Below, in pieces: positions 43,662-55,475 of a stretch of DNA of 64,000 nt (positions are counted from its first letter, which is position 1; the number at the start of each line of letters is the position of its first letter). A model generated the notes under the pieces. It searched no databases. It was given only the letters and a program-made list of their open reading frames with translations, and had not been told where the DNA came from. Made by a program: the position numbers and the translations under genes. The stretch spans positions 6,124,473 to 6,188,472 of the forward strand of contig NW_023503423.1 in NCBI RefSeq assembly GCF_014529535.1. The letters run 5' to 3'. The stretch comes from Bradysia coprophila (taxonomy: Eukaryota > Arthropoda > Insecta > Diptera > Sciaridae).

Positions 43662-44113
43662 TAGACGAAGCGAGAGAAAAAAAAATTAACTCCTAAGTTA
43701 CCGACACCGTTCCGGCGCCCGGCTCGCATTGCGGCCCTACGCTTCGCTCCGGGGCAATGGGCCGGATCGCTCGGCGTGTTAAAACGCTTTTTAAGTGCAA
43801 TGAAAATTGGTATTCGTTTCGTAAAAAAATGAATTCTGTGGGGACGAACTAAGCTCCTTTACGGCCAGCGTTTTGATCGATCCTAGGAGATTTATCCTTT
43901 TACGAAATGTAACGTAAAGGAGTTTAGTTCGTCCCCACAGAATTCATTTTTTTACGAAACGAATACCAATTTTCATTGCACATAAAAAGTGTTTTAACAC
44001 GCCGAGCGATCCGGCCCATTGCCCCGGAGCGAAGCGGATGGCCGAAATGCGAGCCGGGCGCCGGAACGGTGTCGGTAACTTAGGAGTTAATTTTTTTTTC
44101 TCTCGCTTCGTCT
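43662..44113. mobile_element. GC-rich palindromic MITE (450 bp)
   Basis: Both halves run from TTAGACGAAGCGAGAGAAAA-type ends (the right end reads TCTCGCTTCGTCT) through GCGCCCGGCTCGCATTGCGG and AAAATTGGTATTCGTTTCGT to a centre near 43885. Each half equals a diverged copy of the 159-bp tandem unit plus an inner extension. Confidence 0.8.
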
Positions 44114-44410
44114 CCTTGATTGATCCGTTACGAAATGTAACGTAAAGGCGTTTTGCTCGATTCTAGGACATACATCCTTCTACGAAATGGAACATAAGGG
44201 CGTTTTACTAGATCCTAGGACATACATCATTTTAGCATACAGTTTAGCAGTCTATTATAGCTAGATATGGAAATAATAAATGTATGGAAGAAACAAATCA
44301 ACAAATTAAAAAGTTGAGAGAATACTTTCAGAAAAATAGAATTTAAAAACGAAGCCTCAAATGGAGAAAAACAACTAAAAACTGAGATAAAAAATTTAGA
44401 AAAGTAGATA

Positions 44411-45243
44411 GGCGTTGTCCAAAAAGGACGTCACGTTTTTTTTCGATTTTTTTGAGGTGGGTCCATCCTAAATCACACCATGTCCGCTTTCTGATTTTGG
44501 GGTCCATCCCCCAAAGCGGACGTCCGTATAAGGGAAAAGTAAATTCAAGTTAAACATCATAAGTATATTCTAAAACCAAAAAAATCACAACAAAAGTCAT
44601 GGTTCGATAACTGCCGCAGAAGAATCGATTTTTGAGGACTTAGATGACTTTGCATGCTTCGTCCACGTTGAGAAAAATTTCGATTTCAATTCTATGTCTT
44701 TCCACTCAATACATTTTTAGTTCACTAATGGTGAAAATAAACTTTTCTAATGGTGCACAATTCAGATGACTTTTGTAAAATCAATTCACAGCTTTTAATA
44801 GAGCATGCAATCCTCTACCAATATTCAAAGAGTATCAAACTGTCTTCGTCTTGGACGTATATCACCATTGAACAATGGCGAATTTTCGACTTTAGCTGGA
44901 TTAGCTACGTGGCCAGGTTGTAGAGGGAAGCCATTTTAACACGAATTAGCTTAGAATTAGTCCCTCTATCCGTTGCGATAACAATCTGTATTCAAATTGA
45001 CTCGTGTTCTGGGCGGTCATGTATGCCTAGCGGATCCGGAAACTAAATACAGTTTCGTGTAGTACTCGAGTCCCTCAATCAGAACATAAAGAAATATCAG
45101 AGATGCTAACTTCTTTTAAGTGTTTTAACAAAGAGAGGACGTCCGATTTCAGAGAATGTGGGTCCGTCGCATATGTCAGAACACGTCACGTTTTTCGAAA
45201 AGTGGGTCCGTCCCTATGAGCGTGACTTCCTTTTTGAATGACG
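44411..45243. mobile_element. Element with AAAAAGGACGTCACG termini
   Basis: The left end CGTTGTCCAAAAAGGACGTC... and the inverted right end CGTCATTCAAAAAGGAAGTC... both lead into GTGGGTCC(A/G)TCC. The interior shows no intact frame. It looks like a non-autonomous DNA transposon nested in the 43169-45957 element. Confidence 0.6.
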
Positions 45244-45389
45244 GTATACTATGACTCCGTTTTCAATAAAATTATCTCGCTTTGTTAATTATTTATCTCC
45301 GTTTATAAGAAATCTCGAGAAAATTCATTTTTCTGAGTTATCAATTTCTATTTATTGGAAATAAAATTTACTTTTCTATGAAATAACTT

Positions 45390-45715
45390 TCTTTTTTTGG
45401 TATATCAAAATTTGCTTTTGGTGATATCAGAATTATTTTTTCGGGTCATCAATTCCTTTTTTTTGGATATCAGAATTCCTTTTTTGGGTATCAATTTCAA
45501 ATTTCGGTGAATCATAATCATTTTTGGGGATATCAATTTCGAGAGATCAAATTTTTAAAGATTTGACATCTTTATTATTTATTTAAGATATCAAAATTTA
45601 TTATTTTTTAGTGTATCATGCTGACAGGATATCAAAAATCTTTTTTCAAAACATCGAAAACCTTTTTTTAGGATATCAAAATCATTTTTCAGTGTATCAC
45701 TTTAATTCGATGCCT
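45390..45715. repeat. GATATC-word array, locus 2 (inverted copy of 15540-15900)
   Basis: Shares, in reverse complement, the blocks GAAATTGATACCC, GGAATTCTGATATC and GATTATGATTCACCGAAATT with the first locus. Confidence 0.65.
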
Positions 45716-48342
45716 TTCTAAATTATTTCTCTTTGCAATCAATTATTACCATATTTTCTCATATGTAGAAAAAGCGAAACTTTAGTTTTGTTACTTTTTC
45801 TTCAACCAAACTCCTTATATACTAAAACAAAACTTTTTTTTGAAAACCAAAATTCTTTATATACTTACAAAACTTTTTTTGAAAACAAAAATATTTTTTG
45901 GAAACAAAAACAAATTTTGAAAAGATATGCTAAAAGATATGCCAAAAAAAATACCGTGTTTTTTTCTTAATATAATGCATTTGTTTTGCAACTTTTGGAG
46001 TCGATTGATCTGCGTTCTGTTGGTTAAGAACAGGATTTTTGAGCAATACGATATGTGCGGGGTGCAATAATTGTGTGTTGTTGTGTTGGTTTATTCAATC
46101 TGTTTACTTTCTTCTCAACCTCTCAGTTGTATATCAGTTTTCCTGCAGTGTACATACCTTTACTAGATGTACGCATTTAGTGAATCATAAACAAAATGAA
46201 ATTTTCGTGGTTTGTCCATCGACCATCGTCGTCCATCTTGCATCCCTTGACTGACGTCAAAAAGACAATCCGGGCCAATTTACATTAATGTTATTTTTGT
46301 GAAAAATAAAAATGTTTATCAAACCGCGTATATTCGCCAACAGGTTGACCAACATATATATAACATTTTTGATCATTGCTATTCCAATTTAACATTCAAA
46401 TCGTTTATGTTTATTATTTCTGCTTCGTCAAATGACAGCGAAATGTGGTTGATTTATGTAACATCATTTTTTATGTAGATGTGAAATTCGACCGTTTTTA
46501 AACATACAGTCGCTTATTTTCGGTGGGCGGTTTGTAAAGGAAAAATGATTTTTCGAAGAAGAAAAAAAAAAACAAAAAAAATATTTGGACTAAACAATTT
46601 GGTTATTGTTTGAAGCGTTTTAAATGTGTTTAGTCATAAAAACCATGAGCAATTTGTTCGGTGTATCAATTTCATTGATGGCATTTCGTCTCAAAAACCA
46701 TATTTGAGTGACATATCAACGTAATTAAGCACTTAAACCAACTGAATCTTTAAATGGGAAATTATTACAAAAATATAATTATACCTACACTATAAACCAG
46801 CATATCGACCGAAAGAAATATTAGTTTTATAATCTCGAATTGTTGTGGCGTTTTTTTCCTTCTTCTTCTTCTTCTTCTTCGAATTAGCAATTTTTAATCA
46901 TAGATTTTCATCTATATTATTAAGTTATTTGCTTGCCTGGCCGTTTGTTGTGTATCAGTTTCACTTGAAAGTATAATTCAAAGATGCTGTTTTTGCATTT
47001 TAACTGCTACTGGTGTTTTTATGGTATACGAATAAAATTAGGGATCAATTGAGCATACACAATCAAAATGTGAAGATACACAAAGATCGGTTATTGCATA
47101 AGAAATAATAAAATCACAGAATCGAGTTTAAGCTTGTTATTGAGACTTTTTTTGTGGATAATAATGGTGTGCTTAATATGATGGTCCCGTTGTACGTAAA
47201 TAATGCAGATCCAAACCAGACTGGTATTTTACTTTGAAAAGCATTCTTTATCTGATCAAAGAGTTACATTTTATTGTCAATACATCAGGCTTTATGTATC
47301 TGTTGATAATGCTATCAATTCTACCAGCAGCTGCACAGAGATTCTGTCTACTCAGGTAATCATGCGGTATGCATACTAAAAACGAAGTATCAGTGGATGA
47401 AGTACTATACACAGTCTAGTTCAAAGTGTGACACGATTCTTTGATTTTACATAGAACTGAGGAGAACCATTTTGATTTCCAAGTGATTTCACATAGGGTG
47501 TTCTCGGACATTGTGACTTAAAAAAAATAATATCGATAATTACCACCTGATTCGGCGAATAGCCTTAAATCCAATAAGACGTTTCCGATAGTTTCGTATT
47601 TTCTTTGTTCATTCGAACGAACAAAAGAAAAGACAATAGCAGGCTCTTATTACAGCAGGAATAGGGTATGGTATTTGGTAGTGTTACACTGTCTACCTTT
47701 TCAAATTGGCCTAGCCTGTTTCGAACTGTGAAATATATTTTGCATCTTTCGATACCAACTTTCATATCAGTCATCAGTGTTGATGAAACAACCCAACTCT
47801 TTTTACATGAACATGTCTGGCGAATCATAACGGAAATATAATTGTTTCATATCATTTCATCATCAACCATGCTAAAAACATTGCGGGTGTGGGGTTAGCT
47901 GGTTGGCCCAACTGGTTTGTTCAAGAATTGTGGAAGAACAAAATGAAGTTTGAGAACGTTAAATGCTAACAATTGGAACATGTGAATGTCTGATTCGATG
48001 CCGTTGGTTTGGTCAGCCCAAAGCTTTGGCAAAAACAACCATATTTTAGACAACTTTACTCTATCTTTTGTATCAGGTAATTCAAACCGTACGTCCGTGC
48101 AAAAATCAAATATTTTTAAGTCACAATACAGTAAATACAAAACTCTGCGGAGGTGAGTGATGACGGTGATGACTCTAATTTCATATCAAATTGATTGGAG
48201 TCCCTGAACGGCCAATTTACCAAAAATTTCATTTATCTTCTTAAGGAAATTTGAGGAATTTCCTCTAGTTTCCTCACGAAATTTTTAGAAAGGTTAGTTG
48301 TTGGAACACAAATTTTTGCAATAACTTGGTCTATAGTTAAAG

Positions 48343-48552
48343 GCAATGACATTTCAGCATGAATTTGCTCCAGCTGTTTCTCAGCTGATCCACACAAACA
48401 AGCAAAACTGTTTATACGTCCTTATACGGTTTTACCGCTACAAGGTGCGTGCGTGTGGCATATTCAAGCGTATAAACAAGTATAAACAGTTTTGATTGTA
48501 TGTGTGAGTCAGCTGAAAAACAGCTGAAATAAATTAATGCCGCAATTTCACT
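48343..48552. mobile_element. CAGCTG-family MITE, copy 3
   Basis: Ends CTCCAGCTGTTTCTCAGCTG and the inverted CAGCTGAAAAACAGCTGAAA, with GCAATG..ATTGC near the borders. Confidence 0.65.
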
Positions 48553-49464
48553 GTCCTCTGACTGAAAAGCTCGAAATAAGTCGACTGAGATTGACCGCGG
48601 ATCAGTATTAACTGAAATTTCATGTCCAGTCAGGTAATTTAAGAAACAAACCTAATCTGATCTGAATCTGGTTCCATTAAAACCTAACAGGTCAGCTTTC
48701 AGGTTTCAAGTCAGGTGTCACCGGATTAATATACTAAGGTTTCAGATAATGATAAATTCAGGTCAGGTCAAAATTGATTGACTAAGCAGGTTCAAGTCCA
48801 ATCAGATTCAAGTATTTTCAGTTCATGTTCAGTTAAACCCGAGCCGTTCCGAGCTTTACTTGGTCCAAATAACAATAAAATATCACAGCTTAAATATATG
48901 ATTTTTCCGTATGCAATTCATTTCTATATACAATACATGTAAATCCTTCAGACACTGATGAACGCTCGTCTACCTCACAATTGACGTAATACACAAAACT
49001 AATATGTCCGTCATTGGTTGGTAGGTGAATTATATACTCAACATATATGGTCGAATAGTTAATGATACATAGCAGAGTGCTCGAAAGATACAATGTTATA
49101 TATATCAGCATTATCTCATTAATAATAACGCATTATACAAGGTATTAAAGAGTCATTTGTATCTAGATACGTAATAGCTTAAGCGTCTACGTATAGTACT
49201 GCAGAGTTTTCTGTTTATATTTATTCGACAATTGATACAATCAGTTTCAAGTTCACTTCCAGTATATTGTTCTCTCTTCAGATATATACCTACAAAATGC
49301 CTTATCTATTTATTGAAATTCGAACTTTAATTCATAAATTTACTTGTCATAGAAAGTCAAGCGAATGAAAACTATGAATATGAATAGCACTGTAGATTAA
49401 TGTAGATCTCTTCGAAGCACTTTAGTTGAAAAGTTAATTTTCTCCTTACTGGAACAAACGAATG

Positions 49465-49600
49465 GAATAGTACATTTCGTACCTAGGACTAAAAGTCTTT
49501 TTTAGCGTGTGAGAAGTTTCCAGACAGAGCCGAAGGCGAGGTCTGGAATCGAATACGCTAAAAAAGACTTTTAGTCCGTGGTACGAATAGTATTTTTCAT
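49465..49600. mobile_element. Palindromic MITE, copy 1 (second copy 55333-55475)
   Basis: Arms CGTACCTAGGACTAAAAGTC / GACTTTTAGTCCGTGGTACG flank GAGCCGAAGGCGAGGTCTGG. The second copy at 55333-55475 shares the whole layout with small deletions. Confidence 0.75.
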
Positions 49601-50705
49601 ATTGTACGGAGAAAAAGTGCGTCGTAGTCCTAGGTCCTATGTATGAAAAATCCTTTTTTAGTCATAGAAAATACGCAAAATCCTTTAAATGGCTCAAGAA
49701 AATCAAAGAAAAAGAAGAAAATCCTGGAAAATTGAAAAAAAAATTCATCCAGAATCAGTAAAACTTCCTCTGAAAATTGTCAACGAAATCCTTTGTCAAC
49801 GAAATTTACAAATTAACACAATAACAAAATGATTCAAATGTAGTTCTAGAAATGTTTCTATTCCTGCAGCCGCCGTGAAAACACCTTTAAATGAGCTGTC
49901 AAAAGAAAAGTTTCCAAATAATTTGGACGAATGGTGCGACTTTTTCATTATTGAAAATTCTGGAGTCTTCAGTCTATTTGGATTTTATCGGAATGTTGGA
50001 ACCCCGGTCGTCAGCAAAAATCAAAAATATTTTCGGTTTCATAACATTGTCTCGATTGACAGAAAACAGTTCACCATATTTCAGCGTCTCATCACCGAGA
50101 GGCAGAAATAATAATTTGAATAGGTTTTTGGTGCTTCCAGTTGATTAATTGGATTCGATGTTTAACGAAAGAAAACACATTCGTCGTACCATTTTTAAGC
50201 AAATTTTTGTTTTCAGATCTTTATCAACAACTGATGGGGATCTGTTTTTAATTTTTTCGTTTTTTTTCGATTTGCATTAATTCAAAAAACGATGTATCAA
50301 ACAGCTTTATCTTACTTAACTGAATGCCAGTAATCAAATTGCTGATAGATAAGGTAAAAACAACTGTGCAAATAATTTATGCAGACTTTGTCAAATGAAA
50401 TATATAAAAATCAGCATAATGCTACCTGGAAATGTTATATATTAATGAGCAAGCAATTTGAAAAAAAAATTATCATTTAAACAGACAGTATAACGAGTGG
50501 CAAGCGGTACTGAGATACTAAGATAAGGACGCAGAGACTAGACAGCCAACTACCCGCATAATGATATATAATAAAGAGATTGCGATTTTCACTTATAAAA
50601 AAATCTTCACAAAGATTGGAGTGCTGAAAAAAATTGGCGACTGTACAGGCCATCATGCTTTGCACTCGAACTACAAAACAAGAAATCCTTAACAAAGAGT
50701 TGTAA

Positions 50706-51042
50706 GTGTGACGCAAGTCCTTTATCGCTTTATCTTACTCACAAAATAACTGACATCGCTGAGAGTGAAACATTGTGGGCCGTATGCAAAAGTTTTATCA
50801 ACAAAAAACTGACCCACAAAATTTTTGAAAGAAAATTTTACAGAAAGAAATTTGCGTCACAAAAGGCTTTCTTCCGTTTAAATTCTTTCAGTACATTTTT
50901 TAACCATTTTTCTAACAATAGTTTCCTCAACATCTGCCACTTGTCGTGACTTGTGATCGTTGGAGTTAAAGGGAAAAGTCAAAACATTGCCGTATGTATT
51001 TTTTAAAAAACATTTTTGGTAGTGGACTTGCGTCACGCCCGT
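50706..51042. mobile_element. Inverted-repeat element (GTGACGCAAGTCC ends)
   Basis: GTGTGACGCAAGTCC at the left and GGACTTGCGTCACGC at the right. Parts of the interior match, in mixed orientation, the centre of the PECR-like intron 5 element (15015-15075, 15366-15540). Confidence 0.6.
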
Positions 51043-51407
51043 GACCATTTGTTCTTCCCACTTGTTCGGAATGTGACTTTTGGTACGCCTGAATATAAAA
51101 TAGTCACGTGCAAGAACGTGTGATAGCTCGTTGAACTCGTACGGACGCCTAGTTTTTTTAATGGTAATTTGGAGTCATTTGTCTTTGAATTGTAGAACTT
51201 CAATATTTGCTGTGAGCTATTTTATCTGCCAAGAACAGACAAACAGTCTTGTACTGGAGGAATAATTGTCTTCACCAATGTTTTTTTATGGACTTGAGTC
51301 AAAAATAAAACTTGTTGGTCCTAGTGACGTTATTTACTAATTGAGGATATCAACATGATTTTTCAAATGCTATCGATCGGGTCCATTGTTAAAATCAGTT
51401 CGTAATT

Positions 51408-51556
51408 TACTTCTGTTTCTCCAGCTGGTCCACTCATACCAACACATTGCTTATTACGTGTTTTATCACTATCACACACACGACGTGGAAAAGCTGCATA
51501 TAAAACGGATCAGCAGCAGTCTTTTTGAATGAGCTGAAGAACAGCTGAAGCAATGT
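51408..51556. mobile_element. CAGCTG-family MITE, copy 4
   Basis: Left end CTCCAGCTGGTCCACTCA, inverted right end TGAGCTGAAGAACAGCTGAA. The most diverged copy. Confidence 0.55.
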
Positions 51557-52797
51557 ACGAACCAAATTTGATTGAAGGTAAACTCTCTAATGAAGGAGGC
51601 TGATGAGCTGATGAAAATCGTTCACCAAATTGCACCGATCACATCGATCGTATAGGATCGTTAGCGTATAAGCTATTGCAAAATGCATTCGGTATAAATA
51701 ACGCGAAAGTGCAAAAATTTATGATAAAAATGCCATTCCAAAAAGATTTCTAATAATTGAGATTCAAACCGATTATCAAACATAATTTCAATAATAAAAC
51801 AATAAAAACTGCCAAAAAATATTTCTTTCCAGGCTATTTTATGTCGTTTTAATTAATACTCAAAACCAAAACGTATCGATAGATATATGTACGACACACG
51901 GAGAGAGAGATGCTTGAATCGCTAGTATGATGGTTATATATAATGTAGCTAATATGCATGCTGAAACAAGAAGAAGAGATAGGTTGATGAATGTCTTGCA
52001 TAAGAAGAAACTTGATTTCGATTTTTTTATGTCAGAATATTGTTTTATGATTTTTTTATTGGAAAATTATTACTTTTTTCATTGTGTGGCCCTGTGATAA
52101 TAAAAATCTGGTAATTTAACTGACAAAAATTGTTATATCGATTGGACCGAAAAATTTTACAATCCTAGTGGGAGTCATCGAAATTAGCTGTAATTCAATA
52201 TCTAAATGTATTTATCTCTAACATTTCATTTAAAAGGAAGCCAAAAAAAAACTTGTCAATCGTTAGAGTAATAAATGTTTTTATGTCTGTAGATTAGATG
52301 GTGTCAATTTTCTACAAATAAAAAAAAAGAATTCCATCAATAAAACCAGATGAATTGGATAAATACAGCAAAAAACGATTGTCGGATTACATATGCAATA
52401 AATAAAGTGCAACTTTCAACAATGAATTGTAAACCATTCAAAATTTGATTAATGACAGGGTTACAACCGTTGAAAATATTGATTATGAGACACTTAAATC
52501 CTTAACTTTATGTACTAGCAGTAGGTACTACACGTGTACTACAGCTGAAGAAAAAGCTCACTTTACTAAAAACACTCAACAGTTAAAAAAGAAGCCGAAA
52601 TGAAAAAAGAGAAAATAAAATTTCAATGGATGGTTTTGGCTTCGTGTGTTGTTGGTATTCCGAAACTGCTTGGTAAATGTTTTTTTTTCGGAATATGATC
52701 GTTTGAAATTACATATTACTTTGATCGGCTTCGTCTCAAATTGGTAAACTGCACATGCGTTGAGATAATTAAATCAGCAAATTGTTTTATTATACAG

Positions 52798-53383
52798 TAA
52801 GGTCACTGACCGTGATTTGCGGTAGTTCGACCATTTTTAACTTTGAACCTCATTTTCTTGAAACCATTTGAAGTTAATTACAGTCGGAAAAAATAGATTT
52901 CGGGATTTTAAGAGACATCATCGTTTTCATCGTTTATCTGTATTCTCTCATTTCGCATGTTATTTCCAATGGCAATTGAGAGAATTAGAGAAATGATGAT
53001 ATCTCTAAAAAAACCGAAATCTATATTTCTCCGACTGTAGCAATGTTACACTTTACAATGAAGATTGAACGGATTGAACATTTGGCTTTGGCTAATTAAA
53101 CCAAAAATAAATAATTTTCTTTCAGACCAGGTAAGATGAATTTCTTTACAATTTTTGCGATAGGAAACACCTTCACCTGGCCTTGATTAAAATCGAGGTG
53201 TTGTGTGAATCAAGAGTTGTGGCATGTGAGTCGTAATTTGTGGTAATTCATTGGATAATACATCAGCCGACAGTTGGTGGTAGCTGAGATGCCAACACGC
53301 AAATGACGATCCATAAGGACCGTGATTTGTGGTTAAAAAAAATTACATAAGCCATCTTTCGCAAATCACGGTCCATGACCTTA
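52798..53383. mobile_element. Inverted-repeat element with a nested MITE
   Basis: Termini TAAGGTCACTGACCGTGATT and the inverted AATCACGGTCCATGACCTTA, with TACAG on both sides (52793-52797, 53384-53388). It contains a complete smaller MITE at 52881-53037. Confidence 0.7.
52881..53037. mobile_element. 157-bp mariner-like MITE
   Basis: Termini CAGTCGGAAAAAATAGATTT / ...CTATATTTCTCCGACTG, flanked by TA on both sides, as expected for Tc1/mariner targets. Confidence 0.75.
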
Positions 53384-53392
53384 TACAGAAAG

Positions 53393-53636
53393 CTCAAAAT
53401 AGTTAGCCATTTTTATGCGACTTCTTCTTTTTCCTAGATCCACACGTTCCACATCAATACTTGTTAATGTAATTCGGATTTACTGCTTACACGAGCACGC
53501 TTAGAGCGAGACAACTAGCGATGCATGCACAATATGCAAGTGTGCAACGTATTGAGAGAAGTAGAACTGTTGGAATTAAAGAGAAACAATCAAACACGAA
53601 TTTCTTGCTAAGTATTTTGAGATTTCTGTATAATAT
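53393..53636 (+). repeat. Dispersed repeat, copy 2 of 15110-15362
   Basis: Same order and orientation of blocks as copy 1, including TTCGGATTTACTGCTTACAC and GAGACAACTAGCG. Confidence 0.65.
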
Positions 53637-55332
53637 TATATTCACTCTCATAAAAATTTCAAATATTTCACAAATGTCATTTTTTTATACCTGATCGATA
53701 CACCAAATTTAACCAAAATGATGCTGAAATTGAGATTGATACTACAATAGCCAATCGGAACTTTTCTTGCGAGTAGAATCACTTACAGAGAAAAAGCTCC
53801 CTATATTGTCACTCCTTTTGTATGTGACGTATTGTTGATCGAGCTATGAATACTGAAATTTAGGAGAGATATGCATGAACCGACAAATTTTTATTTGTGA
53901 AATGTCTTTTTGTTATGGCATAACTCTCCCCAATCGTGAGTTAAAAAACAATATATTTGGCCGAGGCAATCTTCTGTCCGAGATTTCACTTCAAAGTTTA
54001 GCCAACACGATACCTACTTTGAAGGGTCTAAAAGTTTACAGAACTGAATTAAAAAAAAAATATTTCGGTAAAACGGGTAAAACTAAAAAAAAAAATTTGG
54101 AACTTTCACTACATTTCGTGACTAATCTCTATCCATCGGAAAATGTTTCCACGTTTGAAAAATAAAAACTCTAAACTTACTAGGGCGGTATTCTTAAAAC
54201 ATAAACAATTTCTTCTAAACGTTCACTATGCTCTTTCTGGATGAAATTATTAATTTTTTTTAAATCGATCCGCCCTAATATTCGTTTTGATAATCGATAA
54301 TTTTCGATTACCAGTTACCAGTATTTTGATAGTTATCAGAATATCGATGTTTTGGTAGTTATGGAATTTCGATTTTTTGATAATGATTTGATCAATCAAT
54401 AATGTATTATTTCTTGTCTACGTTCTTGTCTACTCGGAGAGTATTTGCATACTTTGAGGCAAGGCGTGATGCAGTAGATCTAAATTGTTGGCCGTAGAAG
54501 GATGTAAGTGTAGTGAGGTCTCGAACAGACCAAACCGAATTACTGCTAGCATGAATCGAAAAATCTTTTAAATTTTAAAAGATATTTTAAGATTGAAATC
54601 TCTTTGATTGATTGACGAAAAAAAATTCTCTGCTCTGTCCGTTTTTTTATTATTATTTTGAACCGACCGACCTGTTTTGAAAACCTATGATTTCATCCGT
54701 GACTATCAGGGTTTGTCTAATATTCACATTAGTTGTCTCCTGTGGACATTTAATATGCTAAATACTATTGTCGAGAATAGACACGAAGACAATCGCTGTG
54801 GAGTCAAAAATTCTGGTTTTTCTTGCATTTTTCACAATAGTTCCATAAATAAACTCAAGTATTTCATATTTTCAACCAAAAAGGTCAATAAATTTTGAGA
54901 ATTTACGGTTCGTAAATTCTTTCAATAAAATTTACGTCACAAAAATGCGGATACGCTGTGGTGTATTCAGCTCATTCAGCTGTAAAATAATACGGCTAGC
55001 GCCACTCACTTCAGTTTTTCTTATGTCATCCGAATTAAAATATTAAAATTAATTGATGACGTCGCAGACTAGAAGAGCCTGTTATTTTCTGATACGGAAT
55101 AGCACTTAAGATATGGAAAGTTAATATGCGAAAGAAAATATTTTTTTTAGAACTTCCCGACCTCAGCTTCGGATATTTGTGTCAGTGTCAGTGCCGAAGG
55201 GTATCGCACTTCTTGGACTAAATGGAATTAGAAAAATTGTTAAAATTCATATTTGAATAGCAGCTGAATGATGCAAGAATTTTCAGAATGCTTCATCATT
55301 TCTGATTCTTTATTAGCTCATTGTCGAATCGG

Positions 55333-55475
55333 TACCGAAATAGTACATTTCGTACCTAGGGCTAAAAGTCTTTTTTAGCTTGTGAGAAAAAGCCGAAGGC
55401 GAGGTCTGGAATCGAATACGCTAAAAAATTAGTCCGTGGTACGAATAGTATTTTTCATATTGGACGGAGTCCTAG
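55333..55475. mobile_element. Palindromic MITE, copy 2 (first copy 49465-49600)
   Basis: TACATTTCGTACCTAGGGCT ... AGTCCGTGGTACGAATAG, with the central GCCGAAGGCGAGGTCTGG kept. Part of the arm is deleted. Confidence 0.7.

Larger units (their letters stand above)
43169..45957. mobile_element. 2.8-kb element with ~250-bp inverted repeats and 9-bp duplication
   Basis: Left arm 43169 to about 43415 and right arm about 45716-45957 are long inverted repeats starting ACGGTATTTTTTTGGCATAT. GTTTTTTTC lies directly outside both ends (43160-43168, 45958-45966). Long arms plus a 9-bp duplication fit a Mutator-like element. No transposase frame is visible. Inside are the GC-rich palindrome (43662-44113), a second inverted-repeat element (about 44411-45243) and a GATATC array (45390-45715). 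Confidence 0.75.
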
